Of a stretch of DNA of 64,000 nucleotides, positions 45,701 to 59,400 are shown one piece after another (position 1 is the first letter of the stretch; every line of letters begins with the position of its first letter). The DNA comes from Acanthaster planci (Eukaryota; Echinodermata; Asteroidea; Valvatida; Acanthasteridae), in contig NW_019091381.1 of NCBI RefSeq assembly GCF_001949145.1, positions 894,467 to 958,466 of the forward strand, in the 5' to 3' direction. A program made the translations under genes and the position numbers. A model generated the notes under the pieces. That model was not told the origin of the DNA and searched no databases. It saw only the letters and a list, made by a program, of their open reading frames with translations.

Positions 45701-48700
45701 GTCAGGTTCCAAATGAAATTGTTTATGAGCACCAAAAGCAAAGCCCTGAAGGATGTTGACGGACAGAAACCACGGATCTCGCTGTGAATTACGGCCAGTC
45801 GGGGACACCCGTGGGTCGTGTGACACGAGGGGCAAAAATCCCACATCACTTTTTTGTCAAAATTGTCCTCACACTACAGAAATGAAAGCGATACGGTTAC
45901 AAAGTAAAGTAGGGAAATCGAGAGGCGAGGTTGACATGTCACTTTGACACGTTCTGGACTTCTGGTAAACCTGACTCAGACAAAGTTAACCTGCGTTGTA
46001 GTTTCAATTCCAAACTGAATTCGCTCACGCTTTGACCTTTGTCATGTGTTCATGTTCTACCATATACATGTATTGCATCAACTAACCAGGGATTCCAACC
46101 ACCCTCTGCCGAGGAACGGAGTATAAAAAGGAAAACTCCAAAATGGACAACAATTTTTCAATATCGTTACCAGCTTACATTTTATGGTAACCAAAATCAC
46201 TTGCTTGTCACGCAACGGTGGCATACAAACGCCTTTTGAGTTTAACCTTGAAGATGTGAAATTCGACACTTGGACAAACTACTCCACTGCCGGGACAAGG
46301 TCGAGCAAAATGGCTTCAAATACAATGTATTACATAATAAACCCGGTCTGGGGGGTATCTCTCACCGAGGGCACGATAATAAAAGTCCCGCAATGGTGTA
46401 TCTACGATCCCCGGGGCTAGAAATATTGCGGACTACATCCAGGTCTGAATTACTGAGGGAAATCAGTCTGTTCACGGTTCATGTTAGTACTGGAAGGCAG
46501 AGGCACGTACATGTACATGTATATACGAGACGTACGTCTTTAGGCTTATTGGTTGTAATTTACGACAATTGTTTATTGTTATTGAGGCCAATTAAAGCGC
46601 GTAATTTGTGGACCAAATCATAGAGAAAGTGCCTAGACTGCAGTTATTGTTCCATGGTCTCTTAGCTGTATGACAATCCGAATGGTTATACAACTCACGT
46701 TTCGAAAGAGTCATGATGGGTGTCAACTCACAAAATGGCGCCTTTTAACAAAGCATGTAGGCAAACGCATGGCAGTTTATGCGGAAATGTCATTGTACTG
46801 TGGGTACAATGTCTCATAAAAATCATCAGAGGTAAAATTGCACCTTTTAGTCATGCACTGGCGCATGACTTGCAGTAATGTTGAAAAATTGTTTCTTTCC
46901 AGTCCAGATACCTTGTGAGGAAACTCAGGAAAGAATTCAAATTAAAAAGTAAACGGTATTTTTGAGAAAAGAGAGATACATACATGTAACATTCGAGTGA
47001 TTGAAAAAAGTAATTGACCTTCCACATCAATGTAACTGAACACAGATGGATTGTGATTAAAATAAAATCGAATTACACCCGCCTCTTTGTTTACATTAGA
47101 CAACCAGTCTGCACCACAGCACAGCGTGCAACGCACGCATTCAGAAGGTATTTTCTAAAATCACTGGGACTATTTATAAGCACGCCCAGGCACAACTGTA
47201 GAAAACACGTAAACATTCGTAGCAACATGTTACTCGATTTGTGAATTATGTGAAATTTGAGGACCATGGGAAGGGAAAGAAATACCTCTGTCTGCTTGGT
47301 GTATTTGCTTCGAAGAAACTTTGGGTGAAACGTAAAGCTGCCTTTTAAGAGTCTCCTTACAGTTTACGCCAATTACCAAGCGAATACCAAAACTAATTTA
47401 TTTGCAAAAACCGATAATTAAAACTGATCATGTAACTTTTCGAACTCTTGAACATATGTACCTTATTTTTAAGACCTAAAAACTGTGAGCAAGGGCGAAA
47501 CAATCGATATGCAAATTCCTGCAAACGACGAGGAAACGGTTGAGTTGATACCGAATCAAGTGGCGTCAAATAATAAGAAATATTCTGGATTTTTGTTCGA
47601 TGGGCAGACATGCGTGGCAATGGCAGTATTTCGAGAATTCCAAACGAACAAACACAAGATAAGTCTCAAGGACAATGTTTATGTATAAACAAGGACAGAC
47701 AACAACTGAACGGTCAAACCCAGGAGGATGGTGGCGAGTTGAGGGAGAATTTTGACAGGAAAACGGAGCAGACTTTGAGACTCTCTAAATTAAATAATGA
47801 CGCATATTTCTTTGCCGGCAGAACAACTGGCAAACATATGGTGCTTAGCCTCGGCTCAAGGATATTTTATGGGCAACACGTACCATTGGTTGAATAATTC
47901 AACTCAAACAATGGTCTCGGATACTAAAGTATGTTAATGTAATTTTAATAAAGCTAAAACTACATATATGTAAAAGGTAAAAGGCAGAGATTAAATTTAA
48001 AGTAGTTTGATTGGGGGCGTGAAGTAACAGAGGCGTGAGGTGATATTTTGTAAGGCTACAATTAAGCTAAAATTGAATTCATCAAACGCCTGGGGAACGG
48101 CTGTCATCAGAAGTAAAATACACGCAAAAGAAGGCAGGCCGAGTTCTCCTCCATCGTGCTTTAGCCTTTCAGACGAGGTAGATTTATTTCCAATATTTTA
48201 AGACATGTCTCCTATTTCCTGAAGCATAAGGCATGCGACATTTGCCTTGAATAAAGACATTCCACACATTTAGGGCGGACTACTAATAGAAAAACAGATT
48301 TCACGAATTGATGAATGCAGGGTCACAGTCAGCGCGAGGTGTCACCCCCCAAAAAATATCGCGTTGTCGTCACCTATTTTTAGGATGTGAATGAAATGAC
48401 TGACTGTTTACAAATCCCTATGGTTTAGATGATGGAAACAGTCACACAGACATTAGCATAGCTAGAGTTTAGGGCAGAGAAGTTTATGGTAGGTCTTATT
48501 TTGATGCTCATTTAAAACGAATACAAAAATGTTAGAGAAAGAATTGCAAACAAGAAGCACTACTGACTACATTCAGCAGTGGAATTTTGGCCTACCAAGC
48601 TGCTTGGTTTTAAGTTCAACATTTTGCTTTCAGACAATAACCACTTGAGTTTCATTTCAAAACTCTTTTGAATAATCTGCTAAGCAGAAACGCATTTGTA

Positions 48701-50440
48701 ACAATGTGACACCACGAACCCAGTCAACAGGAAAATATATAATTTACATTAGGATTCGGGTCATTTCGTTTGGTGATGGGTGTCAATTAGGTAGAAATAT
48801 GTGCTCAGTACGTTCAAGCATCCTGCAACATCCTGCAACATGTACATGTATTTGGTGTGTTCAATTTCTACGAAAAAGCTTTCAAAATTCAGTGCCCCAA
48901 CGAGCCTGACCTTACAAAGTTTTGTCTTCTGTGAGCGCTGTCTAAAGCAACTACATGTTCACTTCCCAGAAGGTGATTTAAACGACATTATCTGATCATA
49001 GATCAAACCAAGGGATCTGATCGATGTATTGTGAATAGCCCTGTGATCTACTCTTGAACAAAACATACACAAGCCGTGCATATCAGGCATTGGACGGCTC
49101 TATCACCAGGTAATTAGATCCTTCTCTTCTGCTTCAAAAGAGTTGAAGAATCAAGTGAGACAGGGGAAGACAGACCTCAACAAGGGGGGATTATCGTACC
49201 CCCGGGGGGGGTACTGAACAGGGTCAACCCCCTCCATGTTCGATAAAAAGAGTATACTATCACAAATTCACCGCAGAAACGCCCAAACAATGCGAGATCA
49301 CAAAACACAATCCAGTAGGGACGGGCATCCTCTGATACAGCCACGACTGAAAATGCGCCCACGTAAAAGAGAACTATTAAATGATCCAGAGTTTACAAAA
49401 TTGGTTCCTTCCGTGAACATGATATAGTCTTTTATTGAAAGGAAATGAAAAGCGCCAAGTCATCTTCAAGAAGTCACCATCAACATAAAAGAAGATTTGC
49501 AAGAATGGATCCAAAAAAATCGAGCAGTCGTTACATTTCATGAAAGGTAAAGCTTCGAATGTCTGGACAAATTTATCAAAAGTTTGTAGTACATGTAATT
49601 CTATTTTCAAGAGGGATTTAAACTTTCTGAAGAGGACCCACATTTTCCCATCCGAATTTACCCTCTCACTACCCCAGCGTGCAGTCAGCCTGGCCTCATT
49701 CAAATCTCAAGTTCATACACCTGCAAGCATTCCTGGCACCCTACCATCAATAAACTTTTGGTTTCAAGTCAAAGGTCCAACTTGATCCCACACAAAGACA
49801 GTCGGGTTCACCATTTTTTACTAGGCGCAAACGCTACAAACGGTGTTGGAAAATTTCCACTGTTCAATCTGGGGTTACAGATTACCCGCAATCGTGGGAA
49901 TACACACAGGTAGGTCTATAGATTACACCTTACACTGCGAATTTACAGCAAAAATACAATACTTATACGCTTCAATGATTGTGCATGAAACATTCCACTG
50001 ATACGCACGACAGACAAGGGTATAAAGAGGCTAGCCTGATACACGGCAAAATGACCCCCCCATATTTGTGGAAATAAAATAGAATCAGATCAAATACTGA
50101 TGATTTAAAACGAAAACTTGAAAGATCTTTGGTTGTCCTTGATCTATGATATAAAACAGGAAGCTGATTTAGCGTCGATTTAGAGCTCTTTTGCCAAAAT
50201 CTGCCCCAGTTCCCGACTGACTTCATCATGCCACAAACCATGGTAAACAGCACGATGAGGCCCTGGCCACATGAGCCCATACGAGGGCTATGAGAGTTGC
50301 GTATAGCAGCCTATAACCTTCAACTTTTCAAAATATGAACACAGTCTCTTTGATATTCTACTTACTTTCTCGTTGGGTTTCAGTTCCCGGTCGACCGACG
50401 AAGTGTGGACCTCCACCCCGTTCATTTTCTCTAGTAACAT
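41910..50440 (-). CDS. Free-standing RASAL2/DAB2IP-type coiled-coil protein (~293 residues)
   Basis: Exon 1 (50440-50366) and exon 2 (42716-41910) join in phase 0. Residues 26-150 or so form one long coiled coil. It aligns essentially without gaps to the C-terminal coiled coil of RASAL2 (IGVLKRRLR with ITKLKERLR, WKLRLQEGDE with YKARLEDSEE, EKDAQL with EKDSQM, LKKERKEI with LKKDHAEM), then gains one extra heptad before DALNKANEKLL (RASAL2 [10 protein letters not shown]). A Pro/Ser-rich and basic tail follows, ending DEDSIRFF. No RasGAP, PH or C2 domain is encoded. In RasGAPs of this family the coiled coil mediates oligomerisation, so a partner or regulator of the RasGAP is conceivable; that is inference. 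An alternative reading is that exon 2 is an alternative last exon of the RasGAP gene 20 kb upstream. Confidence 0.7.
42717..50365 (-). other. Intron of the coiled-coil gene
   Basis: This 7.6-kb stretch contains the possible alternative first exon at 44.9 kb. It also has several ACATGTAC palindrome runs (44137-44174, 45471-45483 and 46506-46521). No other coding segment is convincing. Confidence 0.4.
44909..44920 (-). CDS. Coiled-coil gene, possible alternative first exon
   Basis: ATG GTG CAG AAG is followed by GTATGT, in phase 0, and could also splice to the 42716 acceptor to give MVQK-LEKEI. The supporting sequence is very short, so this is tentative. Confidence 0.25.
50366..50440 (-). CDS. 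Coiled-coil gene, proposed first coding exon
   Basis: The ATG at 50440 follows an in-frame TGA six bases upstream. Twenty-five codons (MLLEKMNGVEVHTSS and further) end in phase 0 at a strong GAGAAA|GTAAGT donor, which matches the phase of the main exon 7.6 kb downstream. The joined peptide, NEK followed by LEKEI, continues the coiled coil smoothly. Confidence 0.55.
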
Positions 50441-53400
50441 TCCTCAACAGGTGGTGAACCTTGTGTCTTATAAGATAACATCGACAAAAGTTCAGCTCCC
50501 TCTAGGTTCCGAGAACTCCCAGTGCGGCACAGTTGAATCACCGGGTAGAGCGAGCGACCTCAATGGGTGGAAACGGCCTTGGAACACGGTCGGGGAACAG
50601 AGAGAAAACTAGACTTAAATCCTGTGACGTGCTCAAAGCGTGTTCAGACACGTGCAACTCCCCACAGCGTCCACCAAGAGGTAAATATGTGGACAAACTT
50701 CACGTCTGTTACCCACACTGGTAATACAAGATCCAATCGGTCACAGATGGGTAGGAAAAGTTCTGATTTGCTTGCCTTCTGTTGAAGCAGCCTAGTTGTA
50801 TGTGGCAAACGCTGGCAAATCTCGGCACACTGCGTGTTGGATTAGAGTTCGAAGATCAAACTACTAACGCATCATTAGAGATTACCACGTCAAATCTGTA
50901 AAAGCAGATTTGGACGTGTTAATCTAAAGTCAGCTGATAAAAAATGCCTGGGGGTCGACGGAGGTTGTATAAAAGTTCCAATCCAGGATGTATTCTGGAA
51001 AGATAAATCTATGTACAGTGTCGTTAAAAAGAACAAAGAGATTTTTGACAAGTACGGGCGTCAAAAACTGAAGTTTGTCCTCGGTAAGGCAATAAAAATC
51101 CACTGTGCGGCTGCGGGTCGGTTGCTACACAATTCCCAATTCAGCTGACAGTTCACAGGAAGATCGATGTTGCAAAAATGCCGTCCCTCACTGAAAGCTT
51201 GGCTTTTTCGTTCGAGGAGAAAACTGGAATGCTGAGCTGAATGTTGACTAACATTACGTCATCGGCCCAATCCGCTCAAGCGCGAACAAATTAAGCCAAC
51301 AAAGGGATGATTGCCACTTCAAACAACATGTGATTAAGTAGAGGACCAAACCATAAATTAAACACGTCTGGAAATCTGCATATATCTTTGGTAACAAGGG
51401 GCGCCAATCACCAAGCGTCACTAGGGTAAAGTTTTACATACGTCATCCATTCAGTTCACCCATTGCAACGTGCTTCCTAAATTAACAAAGCAGAACAACA
51501 AAGAGTGGTATTGTTACCCAAGCATTGAAGTCATTATATAGCATATCATAATGAAGGCAGAATGGTAGATCACCTCCAGTGCTCTACACTTTTTCAGCTC
51601 TCTCAAATTTTGGACACCTGAAAGTAACAAACAGTAATCAGGTAATTTAAAAGTACTATTCAATATACTCACAAACCGTTGCGCAGACTTTCTCCATGCG
51701 TAGACGAACAGTTTTCCAACCAGATAATGGACAATTAGGCACTTCTAAGATACAGGTAGGCTACCTATGTAGACTGTAGTGATGACTCATTCCTGGATGA
51801 GGGAGATGATGCACTTGAAGGAGATGAAGAGCATAGAACAGTGTCGCTCGTAAAAAATACAGTGAGCGGTTTTTGTATGGGCTTCTGAACCACATGCACA
51901 CAATGCTTCATGATTTATGCAGCAGTGATGCAGGCCATACCACGTGTGTATCCACATTGCACCTCACACAGTAAGAAAGCAAGGACGCATTATACGACCA
52001 CGCACATAATGGATTTGACCAACCCACCATATTCAATACATGTGCAACGAGACTCTACCATTTAACCACAAGAACAAATTTAGGGGTGTCAAAAAAATGA
52101 TAATACAAAATATAACGAGAATTGTTGTGTTTTAGAGCTATGAGACTTTTTTTTACAGATAGATGTGAATTAATGTTGGAATCAAATGCTGTTTTCAATT
52201 AAACGAATGGAGATATCAACCTCACCATTTTCCACTTTCAAAAATGTGGTATGTCCGAGCTCGTCTTTTCAAATTACTGTGTTCATATTATTTCCTGATG
52301 GACGGAAGTAATAAGAAGATGAATGCATTGTTTTGTTTACTTGTTGCTAAACGACCAGTTGGCTATGTGGTAGAAAAGATTCACCAAAGTAATCTAAAAA
52401 TAACAACCCATATGAAAATCCTTAACCCTAACCCCTCTCCCGGTAAGCGATAATCTGCTGCAAACACTCAAATTATTGGTCATGGTGCAACAGCTAAGCC
52501 CCTCCCGGTAAGCGATAATCTGCTGCAAACACTCAAATTATTGGTCATGGTTCATCAGTTCAGTAAAGCAACCCCTTCAATTTTCACTTCTTGTCCACAA
52601 AATACATGCTGTAAGCATGAACCAACTATGAAGATAAGAGGGTAATTTTCTCTACTTATCAACATCATTAACCTTTGAAGTGTTGCGTTTGCATGAACCC
52701 TCCATAAATGGACTTGTAAACATGTTTGGATCTGAAGTGTCGCCTTTTTTCTTTGCATGGCTAGGTTGTTATCCAACCCCCGCAATTGAGGACGGAAAAC
52801 CATAAATGAAATACAGGAAAGAAATCCTCACTAGTCTGGCTGAATTTTTTTCTCTGCCTAGCATTTAGGCAAGTAGAATCGTGTTGTTTGATGCACGGAA
52901 TATGAAACTGAACAGCGCGAGATGAAATTTGATAGATGAGCTTACGGGCAAATGGTCTGTGAATCTGTGATAACGGCATGCTCGGTCATAGCTTTTGCTT
53001 TATGTGATGACTCGCATTCAGAATGTTATTAACAATGGTGCTGGCAAAGATTTCGATTTCATACAAGTTACAAAAAACAACTGTTGGAACCTTCTTAGTA
53101 TTGAACATTAATTTAAGATTAAACTGCCAAGGTTCAAATCCCTCAATATAAATGGTCAGGTTGTGTAAGAGTACCACTGTTGTGGTTGTTTCCTAGCTCT
53201 ATATAAAATGATATCGGAGCACATGCAGGTATTTATCTGGAGCGACTAATTATACCTTAAAATATGTAGAGGTCAGAGGTCAAAACTCCGTGTACCCTTT
53301 CCTGAATCATGCCCTTTTCCGGCCAGTGAGGTGCCGGTTGTGACTATCAAATTCTCGGTATGTGATAATCCATCATAATCCTTAGCTTTGTGAGATAGTT

Positions 53401-56400
53401 AATCTACCCCCAAACTGGGCTTCATGACCCCCTGATGAGGCATGCAACAAATGACCCTTCGTGATGACCCTCATTAGACCCCTACAAAAACCCCAATCGC
53501 CTCTTTCCGTCCACGTCCTGCAGTGGACAGTAAATCTTATTATTTTTATCCGCAACCACCAGCGGGGATTTACGACAGTTGAAAATTACAGCACGGTCGA
53601 GGAAACAGGACAAGGAAAGATCGCGGACCGGCGTGATCTGTGACCTCTAGGTTAATAGGCTTTGGGCCGATTTGTAATGGAGATCACCCCAGAGGCAAAA
53701 GCTGAAAACCAGGAACATGTGGGCAGATTTTCCCTCAACGGGATAAACCATTCCTCATTCATAGTTTGCATGCTTATCCCACTCGGGAGAATAAACATGA
53801 ACAAACAACTGAGAAAAATCAAGTCAACAAACAGTCGCCAAGCCAGCGAGCTGAAGGAGGCAAACGGAAATTAGGCCCAGGCCTACGTATGCAAGGTTGT
53901 AAAGGACGTCATTGTGAATGGCAGTTCATTAGTAAATACATTTTTTCTTTTTTTCAGCTTCCGGTCTAAGAATTATGTTTTGCAGGATGTTACAACGATT
54001 CTTAAAAACCCGCTTTGACAGAACGTATGACATTTTGTCCAAATAACACAAAGCCCGCCTTTGGATAAACAATGTCGCACAATGTGCATACTAAGATACA
54101 GAACGTTTTTAGTTTTTCAAAGTCTTCTTGTTTTTATGAAAAAGATGGGGAACAGAGAGGCAATCGGAACATCCTGATTACCGTCTGGATTCACGTCTAG
54201 TCTAGGAGAAGTGGAGACGTGGTTTGACTTGCTGCACGGTTTGCTTAATGGTCTGATCACGGACGACGCGTCGACGGAGCAGGGAGCTCACGCCACGCGC
54301 ACTCGATGCGTCTCTCCTCAAGTCCTCACTAGTCTATCAGCAGCCTCAAGTCAAGAACCTGTGATCTATTTTTAGAATCCAATCATCGGGAAAATGTAGC
54401 ATCTTTATAATTGAAAGACGAGACTAATTAAAACGCGGTAATACGACAGTGTGCGTTTCGATTGTCCCTTTCACACCCCTGAGAGAAAGTTGAGGCATTA
54501 CAAAAGGCATTCTAACGGCGCACCTTTGTTCGCACCCTGGGTACACTAGCTATTACTTAGGTCAGTTACCTGGATGTTAGTACTGCACCGTCCCATCAGA
54601 CAGGTCAAATTCGTGCAAACGTCTGCTGTGTGCAGGGTACCGGCTCATGGTTTGTGCATTTGGCCTTGGGACTCGCTTAAATTTAGCACACAAGTTACAA
54701 AATGTAGAAAAGGTGTGTGAAAACAAGCATTTAGGCAACGAATGAACAATTTAAAACATCGAAAATCCAAAGCTTTGATCAACAGCTCACTTTCCGACGT
54801 CACTGCAAAGAGACGTTCATTACTTGCTTCAGTTGCAGATAAAAATTGGAAACTAATCATTGGAACTCTTAAACTAAAGCAAAGCATTTGCAAGCTTTTG
54901 CCCGAAGCGACCATCAAGAACGATGAACTCGCGGTGTTAATCGCATTATCAGGTAATTAGATTGAAACGTGCATGGCAATTGTGTCTGATGACGTATAGA
55001 GAGCCCAGAAGAGCTCTTGTATCATCGATTACTCTGCTCATCCCTCCTTCATTTATGAGATTTTTTTTTAGATGTAAGCTCTTCCCCTTTCAGGCTGAGG
55101 AGTCTTACGTTCTTCGTGGACTTAAAAGTGCAATAATGTTTGTGCACAGACTTCGATAAAATCGATGAAGAACCTGCGTGTACATCTGTGTGCTTACGTT
55201 ATGAGTCCAAACTTCTTGTCGGATTTTTTTAAGCATCGAAGAAAATGTTGTCCACAATTTAATGAATGCCGTTCAAAAATGTAATTACGAGGCAGGTTTA
55301 GATCTTAGGCTATGTCCTGGGGATTCAGAAGGTACCGATAGTCACGTTCCAAAAGAAAACTTTAATTGGTCACTGTGATGTCACTAACAAAACGCAAGGT
55401 AAACACCTACAGATTAAGAAAAACTACATTAAAGGGAAATGTAGGGTTTTTTAATCTGAAATGTAAAAACAAAATAAAATTTGAGATAAAAATCCGATTT
55501 TGATCATACACGTTGAAGATTGTGCACTCAATCGACGATATCAAATCTGCACTTTAACAGGAAAAGCTAGCGACACTGGAAAATTTAGATTTTGGGTCAC
55601 ATTGCGGGAAAGATTATGACAAACCAGACAGGAAAATGGTGACATCTCACAAATGTCCAAATTTCAGCCTTGGATGGACGATCCGTCAGTCTTTCGCAAG
55701 GCGTCCTCGTCACCAAACAGCAGCAAATTAAATCGATAGAAAAAAAATCGATTTTTCATTTTGTCGTCTTTTGAAAACATTCAAGGATTAGGGCGGCATT
55801 TGAAGGGAGCCCTGTTATAAATGCATCAAATAGAGCCTTGAGATGCCCAAAGGAAGATGTTATTAGCACTTCTGCAGGAAACAAAAGTTCGAAACTGTGA
55901 CACTTTTAGTGAGGTTTGAATGTTGAGATACATCCACCGATTGGATAGTCACGCCACCAATCACATACCACCTCGTGTAATCCATCAGTAGGATATCCTT
56001 GATTGGATGCTGTCAATCTTAGAACAACCTTCGACCTTTGAAGAGAAACGGGTACTGACAGCGCACATTGTCTTATTATCGAGCTGTTTGAAGCGGACTG
56101 AATAGCGATCATTAGCCTGGTCCTTCCTCCATGGTCTACATTTTAACAAATGGAATTCGAATCCGAGTTCACAGTATTTAACAGTGACTTGGAAAGCAAA
56201 ATTAGGAAAAACGCATATTTCATGTAAAACGTGAATAAACTTTTTTTCACCAGCGTTTCTAGTGCTACTGAAGGAGAAATGTTCTTTTAAGTTTATCTAA
56301 TTTTAAAACTATGACAACATGCTCAGTGTAAAAGTTTTGTTTTGTGTTTAAGGAAGTTCGCATTTATTTTGATCAATATCCTTATGTCCTCGTAGAAGGA

Positions 56401-59400
56401 TATAGGAGAAAGGTTTAAAAAGAACGGATTTTTAAATCGAAATAGATGGCTGTTGTTTGCTCCACAATTTTTCTAAAATTCACAATCTAAAATATGAAAA
56501 GGTTCACAACACTGTTCCACCCAGAAGTAATTTTACAGCTGAATGATGTGACCTCTTAACATCGACCTCATCCAGAGGTGTGAAATAATTTCTTAGAGAA
56601 CAAATTTACATTCAGAGTTCATGACAAATTGAATTGTTGGAGGAATAAAAAAATGGAGCTTTGCCTTGTCAAAATCAACATCTGCACAAATATTAAGTGG
56701 GGGAAAACACGTTTCACCGTCCACAGAAGCCTTTGGAGTAAAACGCCATTATAAGCCTAAATAGCGATCAGTGAATTGAAGAGCTTTGCTTGTGACAAAA
56801 CAAACAAACTCGTCGGGCTTGATTGGGATAATTCTCACAGAAGCTTCAGGAGCTGGAGAAATAATTGCGCCTCCGTGATTCAGTCAAAGGAACAAGCAGC
56901 AAAGCAAACTTGCCGGCGATGCTTGGTGGACTGAAGGGCCTTCACAATCCAGGAACTCGCTAGAGGTGATCTGAAAGGCTACGTGCTGTGCGGATTAAGG
57001 GGGCGATTGGGGGTCGTTCAAAATCCGAACACAAAGCCTTGAGAATTTCAGAGGGATTAAGGGAGGCTAAGGACCAGGCCTTAATCCCCGTAAGCTCTTC
57101 TTATATATTTGATATCATATTGCAGTGAATGGCCTTATCAGACTTCTGAATGGCGCATAATTGGACCATTTTAAAGGTGATCCAAGCGGACAAAAAACCT
57201 ATTAACCTTGATGAAAATTTGAAATTTTGACAGCAATTAAGGGATACAAACAAAGCCTTGAATGTAGTTTTCCGCCAAGAATTTTACCACCTTCCAAAAT
57301 ATAAATCAGCTGCCCCATCATAATCGGTAAACAAACTCATGACAGCTTATACAATTAGTGTAGTTATATACGAGGCAAGGAACAGGTTTTTGCACCTGCA
57401 AAACGCAGAGCTATATATGGAGACAGGTGCATTGATACCATAATGGGTCTAACACCTGAACACGTTCCAAATACAAACATCTAGTGAATTCCCGTGAGGG
57501 GGGCAGGGTGTCATAAGGACCAAAAGGTCAGTTTCTATTCACAATTTGAGAGGGATAAAAAGTCCCTTTTTTCTTTAACCAAACTGAGAATATTTTTTTT
57601 CTACTTCACGACCAAGGGTTGAATTACGTAGATGTCATGGTGAAGTTATCAAAACAAGATTAAATCGACGATTTCCCTGCACAGCTCACGTGTGAATGGA
57701 AGGGGTGTGGAAGGGGTGTGGAAGGGACCGGGGGGGGGGCTCTAACCTTTCTTTGTAACTTTTCCTCTGGTTTCCATTCATGAGTGCAATGAATATACCC
57801 TATCTGTGTCCATCAGTGGTCCTGTCTTTTAATTGATCTATATTATAACTTTTTACCCATGGGTTTTGGTTGTTGATTTATAAATTTGTCCTATTGTGTT
57901 TTGCAATCAGTGCGCATCTGAGATCTTGATGACCTTTTAGATTTTGTACACTGATGTGCGTGTCATTTTGTCAAGTTGTTTTATGCGTATGAGTGGTCTG
58001 GATAGTTTGAGGTTAATATCCATTTTGATGTGCAATGTCAATCCCTTTATATCTCAATTACGAGATAATCCTTTTTTTGTTTCCTTTGCCAGGGTGGCAG
58101 GTATACAGACCATTATAGTGAAAATTTCGGCTTTGTTATCCTTTGCACCATCTTGGCAAAGGCCTGTTTATTTATTGTTGAACATGTGTTTTTGTATTGA
58201 GGCAAATACATGATGATAATTCCAAAAAATCTCATTCAAGTCCCAGAGACTTCTTTGAAAAGTGTAGTTTCTAGCTAGCGTCCGATTTACTTCGATAAAA
58301 ATGAGCTTTTCAACCGGACTTGATTGACAAGTTCCCGCTACACAAACAAAACATCTCCCTGTCAAATTCTCGTTGCTGTTTCTGTCGCTTAATTCACTCC
58401 AATGAGCACCTATTGTCATAATCAAAACAATGTAGACAAACAGAAATCAAGGGTTAGTCGATCATTGTTAGAAGTCCTACAACTTCGCAAAGACGGCAGT
58501 AGCTGGTCAGATAGTAAAAAGTTCAAGGTTGTTCTTGATGTTTTCTTTTCGAAGCTTGCGTTCCGGAGCATAACAACGCAACAAATTGATCGGATGATTG
58601 TTAAGCCAACGCAGGTCATTTGGAAGCGTTACTTAAAAAAGTACACGCTGCATATTTATCAAATGGAAAACAAAATGCAACCACCAACTTTTCTAACTGA
58701 TAACTGGTAGAAATAAAAGAGACAAAAGTTTTAAACAAAACGGGTTCTGATTTGAGGCAAAATAAGTAGTCATAATGATGGTCTAGACAAAACAAAAAAC
58801 GGAAGTCAAAATGGGATGTTTGAAAATTCCTCGACCCTAATTGTCCAAGCAATGGCAGCCAACTAAAGGATTTGGAACCATTAGGTCGGCCCTACGTGAC
58901 TACCGACCGATCAATAAAAGCACCTTGTTTACTGCAAACACTTCCATAAAATCTTCCCTGAGAATTCAAATGCCGCAATAAAACTTCAGGATACCAGACC
59001 AAGCTTTTCACACACCTGTGAGGAGGTTATCAGAAATGTCGTAACGTTTGCAAAAGAAAAAAAAGGTGATGTTTCTTGAGAAACCTTTGGACCGGCTTTA
59101 CAAATCCTTCAAACTTTTTTGTATACAAACGTTCTTTTGACAGAGAGACAGGGGACAATCCCTCGTCGATCACGACCTCGTAGTGACGGCACACAACACA
59201 ATAAACTCAACTTCAAAAAGCACGAGGTCAATTTTGAATCATGAGGTCACTTCTTTTTTTCCAGACATGATCGCTTCAGTGGCGTGCAGGTGAAAGAAAA
59301 TCAGCTTATCATTTTAAAGCAATTGTGACCACGTGTACTTTTAGTGAATTTTAGGGAAAGTTTCCCTCTTTTGTCTATTTCAATCACACTACGATTATCA

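Noticed and set aside
53128-53142. GGTTCAAATCCC resembling a tRNA T-arm / B box
   Set aside because: No matching T-stem, acceptor stem or A box at the proper distance, so it is not a tRNA gene.
54742-54960. 72-codon + strand ORF with an overlapping 90-codon - strand ORF
   Set aside because: Both strands are open, no motif is visible and no start or splice context decides between them.
58402-58710. 102-codon + strand ORF
   Set aside because: It reads fairly like protein but has no family motif, no splice context and no neighbours on that strand; a chance frame cannot be excluded.
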